Source: Calditrichota bacterium (GTDB lineage: Bacteria; Electryoneota; AABM5-125-24; Hatepunaeales; Hatepunaeaceae). Taken from it: a DNA stretch of 60,540 nucleotides. Shown piece after piece: positions 55,200 to 60,540 of this stretch. The notes beneath the pieces were generated by a model, which made no database searches, was not told the origin of the DNA, and saw only the letters and a program-made list of their open reading frames with translations. Position numbers and translations under genes: made by a program. The stretch lies in assembly GCA_018644935.1 (NCBI GenBank), contig JABGPL010000018.1, positions 1-60,540 on the forward strand, in the 5' to 3' direction. The first letter of the stretch is position 1. Each line of letters starts with the position of its first letter.

Positions 55200-56093
55200 T
55201 TACTTTTTAGCTTTTTTCAGTTTCTTTTCGTACAGTGCCTTTCCAAACAATGCTGCTCCCAGCGCACCGGCAATCTGAGAATCAATATCTGATTTCAATG
55301 CCTTCATGCCGAGCTCTGCTTCAAGTCTGCGCACTACACCTGAGTTTTTGGCGATACCACCGGTAATTGCAAATTCAGGTGTTACACCCAATCTCTCAAT
55401 AAGTGTAAACACGCGATGTGACATTGCAGAAGAATATGCTGCGAGGACCATGTTTTTACCCCAGCCCTGACGCAGTAGTCCTGCCGCTTCGGTTTTGGCA
55501 AAGACCACACAGGTCGAAGATACCGGATCAGGTTCTTCATCTACCTTGAAGGACATATCACCAACATCTTCGATTGGAATCTGAAGCAGGTTAGCGAACA
55601 CTTCCATCCCGCGTCCGGTTCCGGCTGCACATTTGTCATTCATCAGGAAGTTTGTGACTTTACCACGTTCGTCGCATTGAATGGCTTTACAGTCCTGACC
55701 ACCCATATCGAGGATAGTTCGAACCGTCGGACCATACATATAGTTTGCACCACGAGCATGGCAGGCGATTTCAGTGATAGCTTTATGCGCCATAGGTACA
55801 TTGACTCGACCATATCCTGTACCGACGATGAAGTTAATATCATCAATACTTATGCTGGCTCCTTCAAGAGCCCATTTCATTGCATTACGAGCACTGTCCG
55901 GTGAATCGGAACCAGTGCGCATGCTGGCGAAAGCGAACAATTTCCCATCAACCATGATGACTGCCTGCGATGATACCGAACCGACATCAACCCCGGCTGA
56001 AATTATTCCACCGGCGCGAGGATCAATATTCTCGTCATGCCAGTTGTATTCCTTCCAGCGCCAGAATTCCTTTTTAGGAGCCTCCTGGGTCAT
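55200..56093 (-). CDS. bzdQ: ATPase/activator subunit of benzoyl-CoA reductase family, BzdQ-like
   Basis: The protein has 297 residues. It belongs to the BadF/BadG/BcrA/BcrD ASKHA ATPases: GVDVGSVSSQAVIM, GTGYGRVNVP, LDMGGQDCKAI, DKCAAGTGRGME and TGGIAKN. Two Cys (in KCAAGTG and STCVVF) contribute to the [4Fe-4S] cluster shared between subunits. The N-terminal extension FWRWKEYNWH is a mark of the Q-type subunit. ATP hydrolysis lowers the cluster potential so electrons can enter the aromatic ring. It lies directly before bzdM and after the P-like subunit. Confidence 0.88.
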   Translation of the reverse strand: MTQEAPKKEFWRWKEYNWHDENIDPRAGGIISAGVDVGSVSSQAVIMVDGKLFAFASMRTGSDSPDSARNAMKWALEGASISIDDINFIVGTGYGRVNVPMAHKAITEIACHARGANYMYGPTVRTILDMGGQDCKAIQCDERGKVTNFLMNDKCAAGTGRGMEVFANLLQIPIEDVGDMSFKVDEEPDPVSSTCVVFAKTEAAGLLRQGWGKNMVLAAYSSAMSHRVFTLIERLGVTPEFAITGGIAKNSGVVRRLEAELGMKALKSDIDSQIAGALGAALFGKALYEKKLKKAKK

Positions 56094-56173
56094 TTTATAT
56101 CTCCTGGATAGTTGTTCAAATCTTATTAACGATTTCTCTGAGTTTCACAATGGAAGTTATCACTCACTGCGCG

Positions 56174-56237
56174 CTGTCACACACCCTCGTGTGACAGTAA
56201 ACTAGCTACTTATCTGGCAGACGAGGGCGTCTACCAG
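56174..56237. repeat. Two tandem hairpins between bzdP and bzdQ
   Basis: CTGTCACAC/GTGTGACAG (56174-56197) has a nine-base stem, and CTGGCAGACG/CGTCTACCAG (56214-56237) a ten-base stem with one mismatch. The second is nearly the same as the hairpin at 58799-58822. Neither has a U tract on the coding strand. They could stabilise or process the bzd transcript. Confidence 0.55.
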
Positions 56238-56290
56238 CGCGTTGAAAAAAACATGTCCGACATCTCCCTTTGTGGCTCCCTCAGCACAAT

Positions 56291-57094
56291 CTAATCATGT
56301 GACTCAACAATACCTTTACCTGTTGCTCTGTCTACAGCAACCCATGCTGCACCTTCGGCAGGAACAAATTCAGGATAATCAAGTACATTGATCTTCATCT
56401 CTTCGAGAGTTCTCTCAAGCGATCTTACAAACCCGCTGTTAAAAGCCATTCCGCCCATCAACACGACATCAGGCTCGATTGAAACTCGTCTTGCCATGGA
56501 AATAATCCGGCTCGCAATCGCATCACATACTGCACGGGCGATATCTTTTTTAGAGATTCTACTGTGGAGAAGTGAAACAACTTCGCTCTCGGCAAATACA
56601 GCGCACTGAGCGTTCATCGGTACAGCCTTGTCAGATGTCAATGCCAGAGGTCCGAAGTCTTCAATTGTTATTTCCAGTGCTCTTGCCATGGACTCGATAA
56701 ATGTCCCCGAACCGGCTGCACATTTTTCATTGATTGCGAAATCTTTTACTTTGCCATCACCAGATGTGATGATCGCTCTACCCTCTTCAGCACCGATATC
56801 TAAAACGGTCCGAGCACTCGGATATCGAGCATAGGCACCTCGCGCCGCAGCTCCGACTTCCGTTATAGTACCTTTTGCAAAAGGTGCGTAGGCTCGTCCT
56901 GCCCCGGTAGCCACAATATTATCGATTTGTTCGGGTTTTATGCCAGCTTCAGATAGAGCGGTCTCCATCACTTCGCCGGCAGTAACCTCTTGTTCAAATC
57001 CAGAGAGCAATTTTGCCCGGGCAACGACTTCACCATCTTTAATAATCACTACCTTGACCGTTTTAGATCCCAGGTCCATTCCGGCAGTTATCAT
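56291..57094 (-). CDS. bzdP: ATPase/activator subunit of benzoyl-CoA reductase family, BzdP-like
   Basis: The protein has 267 residues of the same ASKHA family: AGMDLGSKTVKVVII, ATGAGRAYAPFA, VLDIGAEEGRAII, EKCAAGSGTFIE and MGGMAFNSG, with Cys in KCAAGSG and AQCAVF for the bridging cluster. Like BcrA/BzdP it pairs with a second, distinct ATPase subunit (the Q-like protein), which argues for a class I benzoyl-CoA reductase and against a 2-hydroxyacyl-CoA dehydratase with a homodimeric activator. The start has TGGAG upstream. Assignment to P is by size and context. Confidence 0.85.
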   Translation of the reverse strand: MITAGMDLGSKTVKVVIIKDGEVVARAKLLSGFEQEVTAGEVMETALSEAGIKPEQIDNIVATGAGRAYAPFAKGTITEVGAAARGAYARYPSARTVLDIGAEEGRAIITSGDGKVKDFAINEKCAAGSGTFIESMARALEITIEDFGPLALTSDKAVPMNAQCAVFAESEVVSLLHSRISKKDIARAVCDAIASRIISMARRVSIEPDVVLMGGMAFNSGFVRSLERTLEEMKINVLDYPEFVPAEGAAWVAVDRATGKGIVESHD

Positions 57095-57412
57095 TTAGTT
57101 ACTCCAGTTTTTATGTCTATCAAACAGCATAAGTTCACCAATATGGGTTCAGGAGGTCGATCATTTCTGTTCGACAATCACGCGCGATCGGGATTAGGTT
57201 TAGGAATTCGTATGCGTCGGCAGGTTTCCTCATCTGCCGAATAATTTTCAGCTAATGTGTCAGGTGAGGCCACCGGACACCGCTCAAGGACAAGTAAAAA
57301 TGTTTATCCTACCTGCACTGAATCTTGAATATCCTAATATCCTTTTACTCCACTATGTCCACATTATTGTCAATCAACATGCTGTATTGATTAGTAATTA
57401 ATTAATTCCTAG
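57095..57412. repeat. Gap between bzdO and bzdP with hairpin TCGGCAG/CTGCCGA
   Basis: A seven-base perfect hairpin (57217-57223 and 57234-57240) lies in an otherwise empty 318-base gap. I see no gene, and no fragment of a missing bzdN, in any frame of it. The rest is AT-rich with a lone TTGACA on the minus strand lacking a matching -10. Confidence 0.55.
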
Positions 57413-58702
57413 TTAAAGCAGTCCAAGAGTTTCCATAAAAGCATCAATGCGGTCTTGCGTTTTCGCTTCATCGAATTCGCGTTCATCACCCATGTTGCCT
57501 TCAAAACTCATAACAGGTATGCCAGCTTCAGCAATTGCAAGCCTATTTTCACCTATACCGCATGAAAGGCCTTCGCAGCCTCGGTTCATGTGCAGCATTA
57601 CGCCATCCAGCTTCCATTCCTTGACGATTCGTAACATCATTTCAGACTTGATATCCGAATCATAAAAATGCTGCCATTCCGGTTTGGACAGGTTCCAGTC
57701 TGCGAGTACACGCAACGCCTGTTCACGCGTATCCATAGGTGTTCCGAGTTCCATCGGGGTTGTTCTTGCACCCCAGGAACCGTCAGGCTTATCTTCCCAA
57801 ATGCCTTCCAATGCGAAAGAATACAGACTGCCAATTGACAGCGCACCATACTTCTCGAGATATCTGAATATTTTCAGAAATCCCCAGGGAGGTTGAGTAT
57901 CTGACATCAGTCTGCATTTTTCATTTGGTATTGCTGCAATACCGCGCTCAACCCTATCTTTGACCTCATCACGAAGTTCTTCGTAGTAGTCAGCGATTTC
58001 TTTGTCATGCTTGTTGAGCGTCAATAGTACATAGAGCGAATACATCGACTTTTCCTCAAGAGGAGCCGGGATTGCTTTGTTAAGTGTGCAAATCTCAGCC
58101 CATAGAGAAGTCGACCGTGTTTCGTCTTTTACTGCCTGAATCAATTTCTCATCGTCATACTCCCGACCCGTAGCCTTCTCGAGAAACTCGATAGACTCCT
58201 GCATCTGATTAACGACATACATCAACTTATCTTCATCAAGGTCTTTATACGGACCTACAGAAACGTCGATGCAGAAATAAGGGATATTTTTGTACTCGGC
58301 CACATGCTGATACCATTTCGCATGAGAACAGCAGATGTGATCCTGGAACGCAAAGTCCGGTTTGGGATATTCCCCACCGAAATTGTATTCATTGAGATAC
58401 ATCGAACCCCAATAGTTGCGCATGTAAGCGCACAGATCTCGAGCCCAGCCTTTGGACTCAGCAGCCTCAAGACAGCGCAGGGAGAATTTTTTATTAAATG
58501 CAATTCCTGCCGCGTAAGGCTCACCTGTGATCGGATAGATGTCATCCCCAAGTCCTGCAGGGATTGAGTCAAACGACCAAGCACCACCCGTCCACCGCAA
58601 CCCGCCGCGCTCATGAGCGGTAGCATAATTGCGATAGTACTTATCGCGCAGCTCCTTAGCCTTGCCCCAACACTTCAGGGCCTCTGTTGGATATTTTGGC
58701 AT
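57413..58702 (-). CDS. bzdO: Catalytic subunit of ATP-dependent benzoyl-CoA reductase family, BzdO-like
   Basis: The protein has 429 residues of the HgdB/BcrB superfamily. Conserved blocks are [66 protein letters not shown] and [16 protein letters not shown], which I recognise as the O-type subunit of bzd-type enzymes. Cys in DLCAYM, CCSH and RGCEG can hold a [4Fe-4S] cluster at the ring-reducing site. The start has AGGTAAAA upstream. The family normally works as a dimer with a second subunit (BzdN, about 380 residues), which is not in the window. Substrate could be benzoyl-CoA or a related aromatic CoA ester. Confidence 0.88.
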   Translation of the reverse strand: MPKYPTEALKCWGKAKELRDKYYRNYATAHERGGLRWTGGAWSFDSIPAGLGDDIYPITGEPYAAGIAFNKKFSLRCLEAAESKGWARDLCAYMRNYWGSMYLNEYNFGGEYPKPDFAFQDHICCSHAKWYQHVAEYKNIPYFCIDVSVGPYKDLDEDKLMYVVNQMQESIEFLEKATGREYDDEKLIQAVKDETRSTSLWAEICTLNKAIPAPLEEKSMYSLYVLLTLNKHDKEIADYYEELRDEVKDRVERGIAAIPNEKCRLMSDTQPPWGFLKIFRYLEKYGALSIGSLYSFALEGIWEDKPDGSWGARTTPMELGTPMDTREQALRVLADWNLSKPEWQHFYDSDIKSEMMLRIVKEWKLDGVMLHMNRGCEGLSCGIGENRLAIAEAGIPVMSFEGNMGDEREFDEAKTQDRIDAFMETLGLL

Positions 58703-58798
58703 TTTGTTTTACCTGTATGTTAATCAATCACTGACAAACGCCAGATTTTGTCAGCTTTGTGTTTGTTTGCGTTAACGTCTCTCTCCATCTTGTTCGTG

Positions 58799-58822
58799 CT
58801 GGCAGACGCCCTCGTCTGCCAG
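58799..58822. repeat. Hairpin CTGGCAGACG/CGTCTGCCAG
   Basis: Ten-base perfect arms enclose CCCT. A TTTTATTTT run follows on the plus strand, where there is no gene, so it is more likely a member of the intergenic hairpin family than a terminator. Its core recurs at 56214-56237. Confidence 0.6.
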
Positions 58823-58894
58823 TTTTATTTTGTCAGCTACTTTTAATTATCTTGCCGTTTTGTCTAATTAAAGATCCCATTATTCATCTTTCAA

Positions 58895-59791
58895 TCAATA
58901 CTTGTTTAAAACTGTTTGAATATGCTCCCTGTACCATTTATTATAATCTCCTTCCTCTTCTGATCGATATTGTCTTATCATAATTCCTATTGCTACATTC
59001 ACATAGCTGGTCGTGTGACGAAAATTAGGTAATAGCACCTCCAAATCTCTCAATGATCTAAGACCTTCTACATGCTTTAAATGCCTCCCGATATCTTTAG
59101 GATGCATCATTTTAGAAGCTCGCACGAAAAATACTTTATAGTCATCATATCTACATAGAGTTTTTGCTAAATCTGCTAAATTTTGTGGTACGAGTTTAGC
59201 ATCATTCTCAGGAAATAAAGTAAACCACTCCGTGTTTCTAAGGTTTTTACCCAACATCTTGAGTCTGTCCCTTTCATTCAAAATATCCTCCCATTCAGGG
59301 CCACTAAGTTTTGCTTCCATCCTTTTAATTTCTTTGTATAGATCAATACTTGCATTCTGCATTTTGAAAAATTTCCGTTTCTTTGGTGTGAGAGATTTTT
59401 CTTTTTCTAGGGTTACAAAACTCTGAAAATACTTCCATTGATCTCTCACAACATGCCACTCATAACTTCTCACCCGACTGGAAGTTTTTTTAGGACAAAC
59501 AAAAATAAATTCGAGATAGAGCAATGTCTCAAATATACTTCTCAATTGCAAAATTGTTGGTGCAACTACTTTATTCTCAATTTGAACTTGAATCGAATCT
59601 GTTAATTCAATAACATGTCGGAATAAAGTTAAACTCACAACGTTTTCGATGGTCAGCTCCATCGCATTCAAACACCTAGAGAGCAAAGCTGATGCATAAT
59701 CTACCAACTCAACCAGAGCCTTGTTGATATCCTCCGACATCTGTTTTTCCTCTTCAGAACCGGGTTCTGGCATTTTTCTCAATTGCTGCAT
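58895..59791 (-). CDS. Hypothetical protein, DUF5677-like
   Basis: The protein has 298 residues, helical, with no signal peptide. The segment LFRHVIELTDSIQVQIENK followed by LRSIFETLLYLEFIF matches the DUF5677 pattern, in which conserved His, Glu and Arg residues line a helical bundle. The rest is Lys-rich and variable. Function is unknown. Such genes often occur singly in defence or accessory regions, and the toxin genes nearby point to a variable locus. Confidence 0.6.
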   Translation of the reverse strand: MQQLRKMPEPGSEEEKQMSEDINKALVELVDYASALLSRCLNAMELTIENVVSLTLFRHVIELTDSIQVQIENKVVAPTILQLRSIFETLLYLEFIFVCPKKTSSRVRSYEWHVVRDQWKYFQSFVTLEKEKSLTPKKRKFFKMQNASIDLYKEIKRMEAKLSGPEWEDILNERDRLKMLGKNLRNTEWFTLFPENDAKLVPQNLADLAKTLCRYDDYKVFFVRASKMMHPKDIGRHLKHVEGLRSLRDLEVLLPNFRHTTSYVNVAIGIMIRQYRSEEEGDYNKWYREHIQTVLNKY

Positions 59792-59841
59792 ATTATTGTC
59801 AGGCTAATTGCATATTGATCAGCTTCAATCAATTATCCTCA

Positions 59842-60078
59842 TTATTCAAACTCCTCATAAGTATCTAAATGATCTGATAAGCCTTTGAAAAAATTTCCAA
59901 TAAAAAAGCCCAACCAATACCAAATGATACCAAGTAAAACAAGAATCCAAATTGAAATGTTAGTAAATATCCACAATATGACAAACAGAATTCCGCATCC
60001 AACATGAGTACTAGATCCTGATATGATTACAGCTAACCATAACAGTATTTTGGGTATTATCTTCATTGGCTTTGTCAT
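59842..60078 (-). CDS. Small membrane protein of unknown function
   Basis: The protein has 78 residues from ATG 60078, which has GAGG upstream. Two or three hydrophobic segments (ILLWLAVIISGS, ILFVILWIFTNISIWILVLL, IIWYWLGFFIGNFF) are followed by an acidic tail. No family is recognised. Confidence 0.55.
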   Translation of the reverse strand: MTKPMKIIPKILLWLAVIISGSSTHVGCGILFVILWIFTNISIWILVLLGIIWYWLGFFIGNFFKGLSDHLDTYEEFE

Positions 60079-60231
60079 TCGATAAACCTCAAATGTCAAA
60101 ATCTGGAAAAATATCCAGCAAACTTATTACTTCGATCCATAAATGTCGGTAACGTTTCCTTCCAAAGAATTCTACTCGCTGCTTTATCCATCTTTCCACT
60201 CTCGGTGAAATGACGAACGATCATCATTGTA

Positions 60232-60495
60232 CTATTTTTTGTAAACATCTCCCCGACTTTTTATCGACAAAACCTTAACTGCTTTCACGTCAGTATCAAT
60301 CTCGTAAACAATCCTAATGTCTCCAATTGCATACCGATGTTTTCCCTCGAGTTCACCTCGGAGTTTCTTGATATGTTTCCCCGAGAATGGGTACTGGCTA
60401 AGATTGTTGATAGAGATGTTCACTCTTTGTTTAGTTTTTTTATCCAGTTTCTTGTATTGTTTCTCTGCCTGATGAGAAATGAAGATTTCAAACAT
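60232..60495 (-). CDS. RelE/ParE-family toxin
   Basis: The protein has 87 residues from ATG 60495, overlapping the antitoxin stop. It has FISHQAEKQYKKLDKKTKQRV, KKLRGELEGKHRYAIGDIRIVYEID and KVLSIKSRGDVYKK, the usual ParE/RelE core. It probably acts as an mRNA interferase or gyrase inhibitor unless neutralised by the upstream product. Confidence 0.85.
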   Translation of the reverse strand: MFEIFISHQAEKQYKKLDKKTKQRVNISINNLSQYPFSGKHIKKLRGELEGKHRYAIGDIRIVYEIDTDVKAVKVLSIKSRGDVYKK

Positions 60496-60540
60496 CTTCA
60501 ATGACCTCAGACCACTTTTTAAATCGCCCCTTCTCGAAAT
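60488..60540 (-). CDS. C-terminal end of the cognate antitoxin, partial
   Basis: The frame reads FEKGRFKKWSEVIEDV to a TGA that overlaps the toxin ATG. The size and position fit the antitoxin of the RelE/ParE pair, whose remaining part is beyond the right edge. Confidence 0.6.
   Translation of the reverse strand, partial: FEKGRFKKWSEVIEDV

Noticed and set aside
54604..55278. A 224-codon plus-strand frame opposite the ferredoxin and the broken DUF4258 gene
   Set aside because: It is antisense to clearly coding sequence (two ferredoxin clusters) and its protein has no family resemblance.
57413..58702. Reading the BzdO-like protein as a 2-hydroxyglutaryl-CoA dehydratase subunit
   Set aside because: The conserved blocks and the presence of two different ATPase subunits and a BzdM-like ferredoxin fit the benzoyl-CoA reductase branch better. 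The dehydratase branch usually has one activator and two dehydratase subunits.
58799..58833. Hairpin followed by TTTTATTTT, looking like a plus-strand terminator
   Set aside because: No plus-strand gene precedes it, and the same hairpin core recurs at 56214 without a T run, so I list it as a repeat.
60096..60227. A 43-codon frame on the minus strand (starting MMIVRHFTES) that ends just inside the small membrane protein leader
   Set aside because: It has no ribosome binding site and no recognisable family. It could be a remnant of a larger gene, so I do not list it as a CDS.
1..60540. Search by eye for CRISPR arrays, rRNA, tRNA and insertion sequences
   Set aside because: No regularly spaced direct repeats, no tRNA arms and no transposase frames were seen. 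The repeats present are inverted and scattered.

Overview
The window looks like a chromosome segment of an uncultured, probably anaerobic or facultative bacterium of the FCB superphylum or a neighbouring candidate phylum. Seven large exported proteins end in a type IX secretion (T9SS/Por) sorting domain with a PNPFN block and a terminal KVLLVK- or RKLLLIR-like tail, and there are no phage or plasmid genes. The phylum is an inference. I see no tRNA, rRNA, CRISPR array or insertion sequence. Nearly everything is on the minus strand except a heat-shock and Lon block at 36.6-41.5 kb. Region 1 (0-9.8 kb) holds the start of a parallel beta-helix protein and three exported proteins: one with a carboxypeptidase-regulatory-like domain and two LVIVD-repeat proteins, each with about 14 propeller blades. 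Region 2 (9.9-18.7 kb) holds a PAS protein with a histidine-kinase H-box but no ATPase domain, a TPR protein, and a pyruvate-dehydrogenase-type operon (E1alpha, E1beta, a small ferritin-like protein, lipoyl synthase, E2) that lacks E3. Region 3 (19-36.3 kb) holds three tandem paralogues with Asp-box and OB-like domains, then two tandem gingipain-like C25 peptidases. Both peptidase genes have the same conserved, potentially switching 5' leader, and both carry Trp where gingipains carry the catalytic His. 
 Region 4 (36.6-41.5 kb, plus strand) holds a small heat-shock protein behind a near-perfect sigma-54 promoter, then a second small heat-shock protein with lon, then a DUF6588-like outer-membrane protein. 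Region 5 (41.6-58.7 kb, minus strand) holds glycyl-tRNA synthetase and an anaerobic CoA-thioester gene set: a GltD/ferredoxin flavoprotein, an acyl-CoA dehydrogenase, 2-oxoacid:ferredoxin oxidoreductase korDABC, a Zn alcohol dehydrogenase, a large NuoG/GltD fusion flavoprotein, and bzdM/bzdQ/bzdP/bzdO-like genes of an ATP-dependent benzoyl-CoA reductase. The proposed logic is that the oxidoreductase and flavoproteins reduce ferredoxin, BzdM passes electrons to the ATP-driven activator pair P/Q, and these reduce the ring at the catalytic subunit. Only one of the two expected catalytic subunits (O, not N) is present. A decaying DUF4258/DUF2283 pair sits inside this set. Region 6 (58.9-60.5 kb) holds a DUF5677-like protein, a small membrane protein and a RelE/ParE toxin with the tail of its antitoxin. 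Hairpin repeats of one general style are scattered through the intergenic gaps, and three genes (lipA, korD and the TPR gene) lack a convincing canonical start codon.
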